A stretch of 64,000 nt of DNA from Spodoptera frugiperda (lineage: Eukaryota; Arthropoda; Insecta; Lepidoptera; Noctuidae). The position numbers and the translations under genes are program-made. Below, one piece after another: positions 35,389 through 48,142 of this stretch. The stretch spans positions 806,001-870,000 of the forward strand of contig NC_064229.1 in NCBI RefSeq assembly GCF_023101765.2, written 5' to 3'. The first letter of the stretch is position 1; each line of letters begins with the position of its first letter. The notes beneath the pieces are model-generated. The model worked only from the letters and a program-made list of their open reading frames with translations, searched no databases and was not told the DNA's origin.

Positions 35389-36481
35389 CAATTGCTATTT
35401 ATTGCTAAAAAATCTAAATATCCAATCCTAAAACACTAAGCTAATTGCACTACACTCAATCTATCTATTATACAAAATCATTGAAGCAAAAACCAACAAA
35501 TTTAGTACCATTGAAATTCCCCGTGGCTAGCCTGACCTGTCATATTTAGAGCAAAACTAATACTGTATCAGCACAGCATCGGTACACCGTGACAACCGGC
35601 ACTAATCGGGATTTCCTGGGAAAATCTACCGCTTCGGTTCGTTAGAGGAAATATTTATTCAGAGATAGTGTAAATTGATGATTTATGTATGTAGGTTCTG
35701 TTGTACGAGTATGAGAGGAGGATTTAGTAGGTATTTAGGTTTTGAAGAAAAGGTTGGCACTCACTCAGACAAGAGTTTTTAGTATGATAGTTTGAATATT
35801 TGGTTGAGTAGGTTTCAACTGACAGGTACCTAAGGATGATTTATGGTTCGGGCATAGTGTTATTGGCCAGTTGGCTGCATACCGCTTTCCACGTATTTTT
35901 TCGCATTATTCTATTCATTATTACGAACCCCTAGCGTGGCTTGAAATGAGTCGAGATCCCTTGTACATAAGATATGTGTGTAAGCCGTAGCATATTACAT
36001 GTAGTAGAAGTCATTGCACAATTTTTACTTAAATAAATACAGAATTACTTAGCAACTATTAATTAATTAGCACCATTAAATTAATTTAGCACTTAGCAAC
36101 GAAAATAGTGCTCAAATCTCTAGGCGTTTCAAGTAAGTTCCTGCTAACTGTTTTTAGGTAACAAAAAAAATTAAGTTCAACGTATCTTGAGCCGTAACGA
36201 ATTAGATTACCTAGGACAAAAAATGGCTAAAACTAAATGTTACTTAATGGGTCTAAATAAAAAAGTAAGTGGGTTTTCTTGTGCCTAGATACAAAGATTA
36301 AGTTGTAAAACAATTGAGAATAGATTTCGTGTTTAGTTTTGTGTGTGTAGGAAGTATTTAAACAATCTAAGCGTGTTTTATTGTTGCGTGTCGATTAAAG
36401 CTTTGCTTGTCATCGGGTGAATTGGTGAATGAAAATAGTTTTAAATGATATTTTCTTTTAATTCAGTTTGAATAAGATTAC

Positions 36482-36610
36482 TCCTACTAATATTATAAAT
36501 GCGAACGTTTGTATGTTTGTTTGTTTGTTACTCCTTCAAGTCAAAACGACTGAATGGATCGAGATGTAATTTGGAATAGAGGTAGGTAGCGAAGCCACTG
36601 GCAAAGCTAG
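36482..36610 (+). mobile_element. Short Helitron-like element
   Basis: Starts TCCTACTAATATTATAAATG, continues gttactccttcaagtcaaaa and cgagatgtaatttggaatag, and ends ggcaaagCTAG|T at 36610. TC and CTAG|T termini with this internal order are typical of short non-autonomous lepidopteran Helitrons. Confidence 0.6.
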
Positions 36611-36792
36611 TATAAGATAAATGTGAAAGTCTGTGAAGATGTATCTATGTATGTTTGTTACTCTTTCAAGCAAAATCTACAGAATGGATTTGAATAAAAT
36701 TTGGTACAACGATAGATAGATAGATACTCTAGAATATCACATAGGCTACTTTTTATCTTGGAAACATGAAAGAAGCCGATGACTACAGCTAG
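36611..36792 (+). mobile_element. Second Helitron-like copy directly abutting the first
   Basis: Directly after the first CTAG, a diverged relative begins (aaatgtgaaagtctgtgaag), with gtttgttactctttcaagca, gatttgaataaaatttggta and a GATA microsatellite (about 36711-36727). It ends gactacagCTAG|T at 36792. The head-to-tail arrangement fits tandem Helitron insertion or rolling-circle read-through. Confidence 0.55.
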
Positions 36793-37359
36793 TTGACATA
36801 TAAAAATAATTCCTTAGATAACTTATATTTTGCTGGAGGTCAAGGCAGATGAAAATATTACAATATTATTACTATAATACGCTTATCAAAGTTTCCGTAT
36901 TTAATAAAACAATGAACCGACTGTCAAATTAAACAATTTAGATAAAGTATCATTGGCTTGTGAAGATAACTTTACCAGAATTTTGGGTCATTATGCCAAT
37001 ACTGAGGACGTTCTTATACTATAATTTTTCCATAGTATTGACATTGACTCTTTGTTATTTTTTTTCTTTTTCAATGGCATTGTAGGATTTCTGGGTAATT
37101 GGGATAAGGATAGAATTGTTTTGGTGATTTTTGTCAAGGACATCTTGTATATAAAATAGGGTATTTGTATGATCAGGCTAATGAAATTAACATAAGATAT
37201 TTATCTTATCTATGAGTACATAAACATTTTAGAACATCTTAGGAGATTTTAGCATACAAACGAAATACTAAATAGAAGAAGGGAATTAAAATGTACGAGA
37301 ATAACTGTCATTATATTTTTTAAGTAACATATAAGGTAATCTAGTCCCACATATTTTGC

Positions 37360-37662
37360 TTTTTTGTGGTATAAGCCGTCAAACGAGCAGATGGATCACT
37401 TAATGGTAAGCAATCGCCGCCGCCCATGGACACTTGAAACACTAGAGACGTTCAAGTACCATGCTGGACTTTTGAGGGTTAGGAATTTAAGGGTTGTTAG
37501 TGAATCGGGGATTGGGAAGATTGGGAATTGGGCCTCACTCATACAATGAAACACAATGCAAGCGTTGTTTTACATCGGTTTTCTGTGAGGTTGTGGTATA
37601 ACTCCGGTCGAGCCGGCCCATTTGTACCGAAACATGACTCTCCCACACTTAAAATTGTATTA
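37360..37662 (-). mobile_element. Longest copy of repeat family E
   Basis: Plus-strand view in order: gtggtataagccgtcaaacg, atcacttaatggtaagcaat, cgccgccgcccatggacact, ggttaggaatttaagggttg, gaatcggggattgggaagat, aatgcaagcgttgttttaca and gtggtataactccggtcgag. On the minus strand it ends with the family's '...ttataccacaaaaaagc'. The 61-codon frame inside is not a gene. Confidence 0.75.
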
Positions 37663-38173
37663 GTGTATATAGCATATGACTGTGTCAAATATTAAACAAA
37701 GTTTGCACTCCACATAGTATAAAATACTATCTTAATACTTTCAATAAACATATCTATAAAACTCGTAACGGCAGGTCGCGCCGAACGGTAGTGAAAATCG
37801 TTAAACTTTTACGATTCCAACTAAAGTTTAATAGATTGAGATATAACACTATGATTTCTATTACCCATTCATTTAATGCCGTTCAATGTTCATTTTAATT
37901 AAATTGTATAAATTACGCGTAATTAAAATATTGAACACTGATTTCTCATTTAAAGGTTTCAGGTTAATATTTTATTGATCTTAGGAAAATGTTCTACTTA
38001 AGTTTACGATTTCACAATTTTTCGAAATATAGGACTAATTAATATCAGGTATATGCAGAAAATGCGCGTATTTAATGTAGATAATGCTCACATTTTACAC
38101 GTTAATTTGAGTCTCATGTCCCAATTTAGGGGTCCTAGAGTCGCTAGAAACTAATCGAGTAACATCGTGAAAT

Positions 38174-38215
38174 AATAGCACACAGCTATGTAAGTGAATA
38201 GCTATGTGTGCTATT
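38174..38215. repeat. Imperfect hairpin
   Basis: aatagcacacagctat and agctatgtgtgctatt pair except for a two-base slip, with a loop of about 10 nt. Not recognised as any known small RNA. Confidence 0.5.
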
Positions 38216-38561
38216 AGTAGACAACTTTGAGCTTTTAATTAATACAAAGTTTGAAGAAGATTTTCCTTTACAAATCTGTGTTACTCTAATAATCACATCA
38301 AAATAAAATTTAAAAAAAAGTTGTGACGTAAATGTCATATAAGATAGTAGGCCATAAACTGTTTATGACTCGTAATATTAAAGGATTTGTTTGTAATAAT
38401 ATAATGTAGTTTACTACCGATTGATAGCGGATTAAATACTCCGTAATTCTGGATGATTAGAATTTTTATTAAGACTTATTTAATTAAAAGCGTATCCTAT
38501 AATCTGTATTATTAATATAAAATAGTATTACTCTGCGTACAACTTAGTCCCTATGGTTATT

Positions 38562-38758
38562 TTTCTGGTATAAGCTGGTAAAAGAGCAGACGGATCACCT
38601 GATGGTAAGCCATCGCCGCCGACACCCGAAACACCAGAGACGTTGCAAGTGTGTGTAAGAATCTGTGAGAGAGAGTGTGGGGAATCGGGGATTATGAAGA
38701 TTGGGAAGGGGGGTAATATGGTCTCCAGTAACCTCACACCATTCGGCCCATACATAAT
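38562..38758 (-). mobile_element. Repeat family E, shortened copy
   Basis: Plus-strand view: ctggtataagctggtaaaag, gatcacctgatggtaagcca, aaacaccagagacgttgcaa, tggggaatcggggattatga, agattgggaaggggggtaat. A short-frame overlap on both strands is not coding. Confidence 0.7.
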
Positions 38759-39307
38759 AATTTTAATAAAAAAATTAAAACCATACTTACGAACATTTCA
38801 CCAAATAAATTTTATTAAAAAAAAAAACAAATTTCTTACAATACAAAAAAAGTCTACATTAAAGAACGAAAAAAAGAAATGTCAAATTATAAGTCACAGA
38901 TAATGAAATTGACGTTCAAATAAAAACAATTAAAATTGATTCAGCCGTGTAAAGGGACACTGTCGCTCCGCCATGTGGGGCCATATTAATTCTGATTTGA
39001 CAACCCTGACGGGGACTGTCAACTTGTTCCATAATAATTGGACGTGAGTGACAGCCCTAAGTTGATTGATACAACTGACTTCTGCCCTTTTATTTGTTCT
39101 TTTTTAATTTCATTTTTTTTTTTCGTGTATGATGCTTTTGTTTGCAAGATAGTTTTTTTTGACAATGAATTGTCTTTTTTTGCTATTAAATGTGAAGAAA
39201 AAATGGCGGAATTACGAAATATTTGTTCTGGTGTGAAGATAAAATACTAGTATTTAAGATAATATTATGTATACTATTAATACCTATAGATAGATGCGTA
39301 TATTTTT

Positions 39308-39478
39308 CTCTATTTTATGGAATAAGTGGGAAATGAGCGGTCGGGTCATCTGATGGTAAGCGGTCAACACAGGCCATGGACACCCTCAACAACAGAGGAG
39401 TCATAGGTACGCACCTATGCCTTTTAAAAAGGAATACGCTCTTTTCTTGAAGGTTTGAAGCGATAGCTCATTCTACAG
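39308..39478 (-). mobile_element. Repeat family E, second subtype
   Basis: Plus-strand view: ttttatggaataagtgggaa, catctgatggtaagcggtca, caacaacagaggagtcatag, aaaaaggaatacgctctttt, cttgaaggtttgaagcgat. Shares its far end with 29885-30055. Confidence 0.65.
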
Positions 39479-39842
39479 AGTACATTGCTGTGCAAGGCAG
39501 AAAGTTTCGTGAAAAGCACACAGTTGTGGTCTGCCATGCATCTATTTTACAATCATTTAACTTTACAATTCGAGTAGTAATATTGTTAAAACCCAAACTA
39601 TAATCATTAAGCTATTTGTATCAGAATACAATACAATACAATCCAGTTCGAAACCGCATTTATTCAAAATCCTTAGACAGTTTTACGATGTGTTATTATT
39701 TATTCAAGTTATACGAATACAAATACAAATAAATATTAAAAACCAATACAGAAATATTTATTACATCGAAAAAAACCCTTAACCACACACTAAGGTGACT
39801 ATAAATAATTTAAATATGATATTCTTATTATCAAATCACTAC

Positions 39843-40030
39843 ATAGTATAAAACAAAGTCGCTATTTTTGTCTGTTTGTCTGTATGCTTAAATCTTAAAA
39901 ATTACGCAACGGATTTTGATGCAGTTTTTTGTAATAGGTAGAGTGATTCAAGAGGAACGTTTATATGTATAATACAGGCATAATATATCACTATTGCACC
40001 CATGCGAAGCTGGGGCGGTCGCTATTGTAT
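39843..40030 (+). mobile_element. Helitron-like non-autonomous repeat
   Basis: agtcgctatttttgtctgtt, attacgcaacggattttgat, gtagagtgattcaagaggaa, cacccatgcgaagctggggc then ggtcgctatt. The order is that of a very common lepidopteran element usually ending ...CGCTAGT; here the end is mutated to cgctattg. Confidence 0.5.
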
Positions 40031-40290
40031 TATAAAATTATTGGCAATGTAATAAAAATGTCTATAAAGAATCGCTCGTTTAATTTAAAGTGACATGTTT
40101 GTATTGAACTAGCGAGTGCGCCAGGGCCCGCCTGCATCGATCATCGTTCATCTTCTTTTATTAGCTTTTGATTGTTGACTTTTTGCAAAAATACTTTTAC
40201 TTTAATTTTTATAGTGTTCAGAAGTATTTTTTGCCTTTTTCTCCATTAATTAACCCCTAAAGCATATCTTAACTAAACTAAGAGTCATTT

Positions 40291-40389
40291 ACCACCATAC
40301 TCTGAGTGATTTAATGATTACTTAACCTAATCCTTAGCAATTGTTTTCGATGCAAAATCGTAATCATTAAGTTAGCTCGCGGCAGTTAG
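40291..40389. mobile_element. Palindromic MITE, family B, copy 3 (shortened)
   Basis: Begins accaccatactctgagtgat, keeps the inner palindrome (ccttagcaattgttttcgat / gcaaaatcgtaatcattaag) and ends cgcggcagtta. The inner right arm is shortened relative to 46709. Confidence 0.6.
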
Positions 40390-40807
40390 CTTGAGGAAAA
40401 TTTAACTCTTACCTTTATCTCTAGGTGTCACTTATAGGTGTATAAACCAAAATGACGTTAAGTATCACCTAACTTAGCTTAGGGGTTCATTAAAAGAAAG
40501 ATTGGTGACAACTAACAACGGACATTAATATTATCATGTAAATGAGAGCCAGCCTATTGCCTTACATTGGACAGAATTCCATATTCGGCAAAAAAATCTT
40601 AAAAAAGTCTTGGGACACTCGGTAGTCACAATGACCAACCCGGAAATCACAGTCATAGCAATTATATTTAAGGCAAACAAGAAAATAATAAAAACATTTT
40701 CCTTTAAACGACATGTCAGTTAGTTATTAAGTTATTAAAAACCAAACAATATAATTTCGCACTTGACCGATGACATCGACTAAAATTTTCGCATTGTAAC
40801 GATAGGT

Positions 40808-40937
40808 ATCGATATTTTTTATCGATTTACAACGAAAAGATATCGATCTACTTATTATTGAATTTAACGATGATTGACAGAATGCACTTCGGGTTGTTTG
40901 TTTTATTGCACATGCTACTTCATTAAAATTAATCGAT
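40808..40937. promoter_or_regulatory. ATCGAT cluster
   Basis: ATCGAT at 40808, 40821, 40842 and 40932, three of them within 40 bases. Same type of cluster as 267-990 and 58325-58385. Confidence 0.4.
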
Positions 40938-41544
40938 ACTTTAATTCAATTTTGAAGTCCGACAAAAAACAGTTTTTATTTGGGCTGTGTATTTATTTGT
41001 TCTTTATGTATTTGAAGTAAGTACACGTCACACGATAATATCATAACTGAGTGAGTGCAGTACAAATGTGTTTATAAACCAAACTGTGGTAGGAAGTAAG
41101 CTTATCATTACATGGTGGGCACATATTCAGACTCTTTCTTCTAGCTTCTACCTCATTCCACAGTTATTAGCTTTATTAGCCATATTGTTTATGAAGGCTT
41201 TAGACCTTCCTGTTTTGTCTTTCTCAATAATTTGCAAAGTTTTCATCCACAAAAACAAGTTGTTCACTGTTACGTTACAATGTACTCGTACTAAGCGACT
41301 TTCCTACAATAAATCGACGTTTAGTTACTCGTTAGTGTAAGATACGACGACTTGTGAGACAAACGCATTTTAGATAAACCCTCGATAGTTTCCACTTGTT
41401 CCTATTGAAATTATGTTTTAAATTCATTTCGAAATTTTCGTCGTTTTCAAACACAAATATCGAAAGGAGAAATCTGTTGAAAAGATTTTGAACATGGGAC
41501 TTTATCAATTTAAATGGGTAAAGGACACAAAACACGGTTATTGG

Positions 41545-41670
41545 TACTCCGGCTCGATAAGCAGGAGTAGGAACGGAGTGGTTTATAGTCAGTAAGAGTC
41601 CCTCTCACCTCGCCCAAGGCGGGAGAAGTAGAAAAAGCCATTGGATGATTTTCTCTCCTTCAAAAAAAGA
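41545..41670 (+). mobile_element. SINE-like repeat, family D
   Basis: actccggctcgataagcagg, agtaggaacggagtggttta, tagtcagtaagagtccctct, cgcccaaggcgggagaagta and an end in tccttcaaaaaaag. A good 3' part with A-rich tail. Confidence 0.7.
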
Positions 41671-42814
41671 TAGTCACGGGATACTGATTAAGTAAGTAAT
41701 CCAACCTAAGACTCGCAGTAAATGAACTCAAAACTCTATGATATTAACAATCAAAAATTTTCATAACCCACTAAAATCAAACAGTCAAACAATCACCAAT
41801 CAAAAAAGTTGATGACCCTACACCACACATAGGGTTGTAACACCGCGTTATTAAAATAAAAAAAGTCAACGTTTCTATCTCACGTCATTATCTTCGTAAT
41901 GGGCAAAGGTCCCGAGTTCATAAATTGCTTGTATCACAGCTTACATCTTAATAAATAAAGATCTTTCACTATACATGCTTGTAATATTTCGTGTAATTTA
42001 TGTACGATTCGGTTCTCTCTTTGTGGCACCGAACTTATCAGATGTTTTTAAGGATATAATTTAAACTGTGAACTTGTCACCCCTGTTATCCTTGTAGGGG
42101 TGTCACTTTTGAAAAATTATAAAGTTATAATACTTTTATGTTCGGTTGGTTTTTGTTAAGAGTAGACTTAAGTAGCTATTAGTGAATAATAGATATTATA
42201 GTCTTCTGCTGACTGCTTTGAAAAAAGCAAGCGTGATGTCTACCATGTGTGTATAAAATTTTCTAGACAAATAAAATATGTATTAATGCAATTACACGTT
42301 GTTTTTACATATTACTCTATTACTCCCAATTTACTTACAATCAGATTAACACAATATCATACCTATATTATGTCTAAATAATAAAATAATCTTACTTTTT
42401 ATTTCCACCAAATTCCAGTAGGAGCCAGCCCTACTTACAAAGTAAACTAATCCCTGTCAATGATCCTTTGGACATACAATGTAAAATATTATTAATTCTG
42501 GAGCTCTGAATATTTGTAAGGCGAGTGGCGACCTCTGTCGGCCATTGAGACACCGCTCCCAGTCTTATAGAGTTACACATATTTTATTAAATTACTCCAT
42601 AACATGATCACTTGTACAGACGCCTTATGGTAGTTAAAGAAGTATATTAAAAGATTGTAGTTGGTGGTGTCTTCTAGTTTCTACTGACCAGGAAACCAAA
42701 AATAAATACACTGGTTCTAAAGCATGAGTTTTTGTATGTATGTATTAGGCATTATTCTGACACACTAAGTTGTTATGAAAAGATTTACTAATTTTACTAC
42801 TAGGCTGGAATTTA

Positions 42815-42972
42815 AAGCCATCAGACCATCGCAGATGGGGCCCAGTAGGGCTGATGCCTGATACGGAGCTGCGCACTACCCAGGGGGTTTACCAGGGCTT
42901 CGGCTTGAAAAGCAGACTGAAGAGGCGAGATAATCTCGCCTATAAGTAGTCATTGGATTCCGAAAAAAATTG
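42815..42972 (+). mobile_element. SINE-like repeat, family D, with 5' part
   Basis: cagatggggcccagtagggc, tgatgcctgatacggagctg, cgcactacccagggggttta, cggcttgaaaagcagactga, then cattggattccgaaaaaaat. This is the only copy with the upstream 'gccagtagggctgatgcctgat' part clearly visible. Confidence 0.65.
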
Positions 42973-43271
42973 TTTGGAATTTTATAATTCCTGTAATACC
43001 CCATTTACGAAGAAAATATGGAAAAGGCACACCTACAATGCATTGACGTGCATTGGCAGAGCAAATAATTCTACCATATCACCATATCTATTTAATATCG
43101 TTAACGATTTTCAATGATTATAACCTTTCCTACCTGATTCTTAATTTAAGATTTCCTTTCAATAAGACCTGAGTATCAATTAATTTCGACAGCATTAAAC
43201 ACACCTTTAGGTGCGTTACATACACAGATATCCGTTGAGAAACATCACTTGAGCAAAACAACGAAATTCAT

Positions 43272-43436
43272 CCTTATCAACAGAACATTAAGACTAGACA
43301 TTTACATGATATTTTAGTAAATTCGCCCTTATCAACAGAACATTAAGACTAGACATTAACATGATATTTTAGTAAATTCGCCCTTATCAACAGCACATTA
43401 AGACTTGAATTTAACATATTCTAGTAAATGTGCGTA
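43272..43436 (+). repeat. Tandem repeat, three units of 55 bp
   Basis: Units start at 43272, 43327 and 43382 with ccttatcaacagaacattaa (third: ...cagcacatta) and end attttagtaaattcg. Units 1 and 2 differ at one or two positions; unit 3 is more diverged. No larger context is recognised. Confidence 0.9.
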
Positions 43437-43986
43437 CGTTTAATTTTACGACAATTTCCTAAGGTGTGGAAATTGTGAATGGTTTCGAATGAAAGTTGGG
43501 ACCATTCATTCAAGAGTGAATGAAGTTATTACGGCAATTCCTTCGCCCACACGACATCTTGTGATCTTGAGACTACGACTTAATGTAAGTTACATAGTTT
43601 TGTTATTGTTCGTGAATTCAATTAAGAGAAGGGGTAAACTTCTTCCTTATAATATTAAGAGGTTTTAATAGAGTTATCTGCATTTAGATCTACAAGCTTA
43701 ATTGTTATTAATACGCATTTACTTTCCTAATTATTTCAGACTGGCTGAAACTAAAATTCTGTTAAAGGTTGGTTTTGTTTGCCCTTTATAAGTCATATTA
43801 ACCTAAAAATATTTCGAAAGGAATTGAAATACGGCTTTCATGATACTAAAATAATATAACCGTTATTATTGGTCAATCACTTTGTTATGAATCACTTAAA
43901 AAGATGAAATATAAAGAAAAAATCAATCCAAAAATGCATTTTAAGTATCGAACTGAAGAAAAACAAACAGTGCAGTGGCAATAAAC

Positions 43987-44726
43987 ATCGATAAATCTGT
44001 CGATATCGAACATCACGCGATAATCATTACAAAAACGATCTGCTAATTTATGTATAACCAATATTTATATCAGTAATAATGTTAAAAATGTACGAGTTTG
44101 TTTGTTTCTTTTGTTAATATTATGGGAACATGAATGCAGTTTACACATTGAAAAGAAATTAACTGACGGACCTACCCAATTGAAGATTGACGTAGCAAAA
44201 TATTGACGAAAGTATTGAGTATTATGTTCCAAAAACAATATAAACACTCGATACTACAAACTTACATTAGTATGAATAAAATCATATTTCATGTATACGA
44301 GTATTACGCACGAACAAAACTGGGGGCGGACCAAGCGATTATAAGATCAATTTATCTCAAAGAGTATGTGTCATCACTTTCGATTTGTGCATTTTATTTC
44401 TGCTTGATTGAATGTATCAATTTAGTTTTTTATGCATTCCAAACTGAATCGTTAGTAAAGTTGTTTGTGTTTATGCATACTTTCCATTTCAGATGAATGA
44501 TGGATATACAAACTGCACATCTTCATGGCTAAGTTATGCGCAGATTTTACCGACTCTGTTTCATTTTCATGTCATATCTTTATGAACACAACTTCAGCAC
44601 ATAGAAAGCAATTCAGAACAAGCAACGCCATAACAGTTTGATAACATTATTTAGACTTGACATTCTATCGATAAACAGAACATTACCGGCACTACACCAA
44701 ACAGCGCCACTCAAATCGATATCGAT
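43987..44726. promoter_or_regulatory. Scattered ATCGAT / CGATATCGA sites
   Basis: catcgataaa (43987), tcgatatcgaa (about 44001), ctatcgataaac (about 44666) and the tandem atcgatatcgat (44715-44726). The last, with two overlapping sites, lies beside gcgccactc. A similar tatcgatatcgac stands at 47334-47344. Confidence 0.35.
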
Positions 44727-46708
44727 ATAGGTCATAAGGTACAACACTAGAAACAGGAAACTTTATTTTATTATAGCATCAGTTGTAGTTCAGTACGGAG
44801 AATCGATTGTTATTGTTTGTTCCATTGTAAATACCGGCGCCAAGCTCAATATAGTTATATTTCAACGTTATTTATCCAACAATTATCGTTATTAGGTTAA
44901 CTGTAACGGTTATATTTAACGAGGTGTTGGAAACTAGATGGCGATTGTTGATTGTAGGGATCGAGTGGACTCGGATGAAGAGACAAATCGAGTCTCGCAT
45001 CTTGTAGCAAATTGATAGGAAAGTGGACGTGGTAAATTCTTTCTTTTTTAATCTCTTCTTTTGTTAGGATTTTCTGGGTGTGTAAATTGGTTTTATGCTG
45101 CAATTCGTGCGTAGTATATGTATGTTACGTGAGCTGATGTTTAGCATACTTTTATAAAATAAAAACAAAGTTATTCCATTGGTCATAATATGTAGAAAAA
45201 AGATTTTATATTGGGAATATTTAGTATAGGGTTCGACCTTTTTTGTATTGCATATAGATAATTTATACTCGTATTAAATTAGAGCACAGTTAATTAAAAA
45301 AAGATTTTCCTAATGTCTTTCATACAACTATAATGTTTAACTATAGATATAATTAATTTATGAATTATTTAATTTGGTTCCGTAGTTTATGTTAGAGGCA
45401 CGTGCTTCGGTGCGCGGGTGCTACTGCATACTGCGACCTAATGTTATTGATACTTTAGTCAAATATGTAGCTTTTTATAAATGTCACTGTTTACAATAGT
45501 CTTGTTCACATTTTCAGTTTGAATGGTTGATATAATAGGGATTATATAATTTTATTAGGTGTTTACTAGAGAGTTTATAAGCTTTCAGTATTTTGTAAGT
45601 GTTTTTACTTCTATTTCAAGAATAATAATTTTTTAGCCTAGTCTGGGTATCAACCCTGAGTCTACTCTAAAATATATTCCAAAATTAACATATAAAAATT
45701 TTAAACACAATTTTTCCGACACACCCGTAAAAAAACAGCATTCAAATCGTCGAAAGTAGAGCATTGTATACGTAAATTCAACCCACTTTTTATCTATCTA
45801 AGATAAAACTTATCTTGACTTTATAAAAGTGCATTGAACTGCATTTTATCTATACATATGTTTGACAATAATTCGCAGTATGTTTCCGTATCGTCTTTAT
45901 CTGATATGTTACTTCAGGCCTATATGTGTATATCACATGTTTAGATAAAGTATGAATCATATTTAGATTAAACTTTGCGACGTAATAACTAAACGTGATT
46001 TATTTGAAAATTAAATACCAAAATAAGGAACTATGAACTTTATATGTAGCGTGTATTATACATAATTAAACTTCAAGAAAATAGTTTTAGGTGAAATTTT
46101 TGAGTCGAGGAAATGAGATTAATGACTTATATGCTTTTGTTTTAAATAAATTTTAACTATTGAGCTACAAAATTCACATTTTATCTTTTATCTTTAAACA
46201 TTACGATGTACTCATAAAAATATGAGATAGAAACCACAAAACACCACCCACTTTCCTAACACGTGTAACAAATATTTCCTGTAACAAACATACCAGTAAT
46301 AATTAAAAATAAAATGCGAAGTATCAAAACTATTCGCGTTTCTTTTCAACAGGGTGTTGAGTGGTGCCGAGTGGGCGAAACACTTGAAAGATAATTTTAA
46401 CTTAACGGCCTCTCGGTGGTGCTAATAGTAACGTATTAATCTGCCCAACTTTCAGAGGGGAATGCTACTGTCCGATGCATATGCAATCGTAAAAAAAGTT
46501 TGTATATCTATTATCTACTCCACATAAAATGATGACTGTTATGATGTGAAGAGGGGCGCTTGAGATGAGTGTTACTAGATTTGTGTGATGGTTTAATACT
46601 AAAAAATTTAGGCTTACTTCGTCTACCTAGAAAGGATAGAAGACCTGATAAAGATCGCAAGGAGCTGATGAATGCAATTCGCTTTCAACCGGGTATCTGA
46701 AAGTCATT

Positions 46709-46830
46709 CTGCCGTACTCAGATTCATTAAATGGTTAACTACTTAATCGAGACCTTAGCAATAGTTTACGATACAAAATCGTTACTAAAGAATCATTTAA
46801 GCAATCATTAAATGTCTCTGAGTGCGGTAG
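46709..46830. mobile_element. Palindromic MITE, family B, copy 4 (best preserved)
   Basis: ctgccgtactcagattcatt at the left and aatgtctctgagtgcggtag at the right are inverted relatives; the inner stem is made by ccttagcaatagtttacgat and atcgttactaaag. About 122 bp in total, nearly all of it self-complementary. Confidence 0.75.
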
Positions 46831-47462
46831 ATGGACGAAGATCTATGTTCAGCTTTAGAAAGTCTGATTGCTGACAGAGTAATGTTGATTATGATACGAC
46901 TGTTTATAAATTTCATAGTGAATTCTCTAGATCACACTAGAAAGTCGAAGTAGGTACTATCGAAAAGTTTCAAGATAGTAGTCCCTAGTACAATTCAAAA
47001 GACTTAACTAATTTACCCATTAAGTAAGTTTACTATGTAAGTAGTTGTACTAGGTAGGAAGATAATAACGTATAGATTGGAATGCCAGGTATTCTAAATA
47101 CGGTACTGCTGCGGTCGTACCGATATAGAACCATTAAACTAGGTTACAAGTTAGCTCCGACGAGCTTACACTGTTACATGGCACGGCACACGGCTTTCTT
47201 TCATTTGTTTATATGCTAATGTTTTCTTTGAATAACAGAACTGTAAATAACATTCCTTACATAATTACTGTAACAAACATTAACTAAAGAAATGTGTGAA
47301 ATATTTTCTCAATAGTAAACATTTTTTTATACTATCGATATCGACATTTTTCAATATTTCACATCACTAGAAGACAACCAATCCGCGCATCGTATAGAAA
47401 TGTTGCCATCGTAAAAATCGAATGTTAAATTATTACAAATCTAGCAACACCAATGATGATCG

Positions 47463-47702
47463 ATGTCCTACTTGGGTCCTTACAACGCATCGGTAGGGAT
47501 CGCCCTTAGGCTAAGAGTCCCTGTAACAGATGATTCTCATAAGTCAAGCCATAAGTCGACTCTTAGACTATTAGTACTACGATATATGGCTCGCCTCCGG
47601 GTTATGTCTGTATTAGCACGGATTTTTCATGTGCAATATCGTATTAATGTCTTTGCGACTTACCGCTTCCAATGTAAGATATGTTCGCGGCGTCCTGTTT
47701 AG
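47463..47702 (+). other. GC-richer segment with 79-codon open frame, unexplained
   Basis: The segment is near 45% GC in AT-rich surroundings and open on the plus strand from a TTG codon to a stop at 47700. The translation (for example RYMARLRVMSVLARIFHVQY) matches nothing I know. No second copy occurs in the window. It may be an old transposon or retrocopy remnant, or a candidate exon lacking clear splice sites. Confidence 0.2.
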
Positions 47703-48117
47703 ATATTAGTTGTTATTTATTTCTTATTGTTGGTTGTAAATTGTAAAGCGGGTTTTGATGGTAATATGAATATTATTGTAAGCGTATTTTTTTTGTTTAT
47801 GTGAGTTTGTAAGAAGCGGTAAGTACTTTAACGGAAACGTGCTAAAAATATTCTTAAAGTTCTTCTTAGAATGAATGATATTCGTTTGGTTTTCTAACTT
47901 TAGCTAAAGAATAAATTACTATACCATATAAAATTTTAAGAAAAAAATCTTAAAATAATTAAACTAAACAACAATGCACATCTAAAACAAAGAAGATTTA
48001 AGCATAGGATTAAAAGTTAATCCTTTAAAGCCTACACTTTAAACAAGAGCTGAGTTGCAAAGTAAATAAACAATTTTAATAATGTCAAATCCCTATTTTG
48101 CGTTATCTGTGGCATCG

Positions 48118-48142
48118 ACGCCATTTCAAGATGGCGGACTGA
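48118..48142. promoter_or_regulatory. Paired YY1/Pho-like sites
   Basis: gacgccatttcaagatggcg holds GCCAT on both strands (48120-48124 and 48131-48135) as an inverted pair, similar to aagatggcggc at 20597. Confidence 0.35.

Noticed and set aside
43272..43436. CRISPR-like array
   Set aside because: Whole units are repeated without unique spacers, and the DNA is from an animal nuclear genome.
44203..44496. 97-codon plus-strand frame
   Set aside because: Starts with a non-ATG codon, AT-rich, biased to residues from random AT-rich DNA, no recognisable motif.
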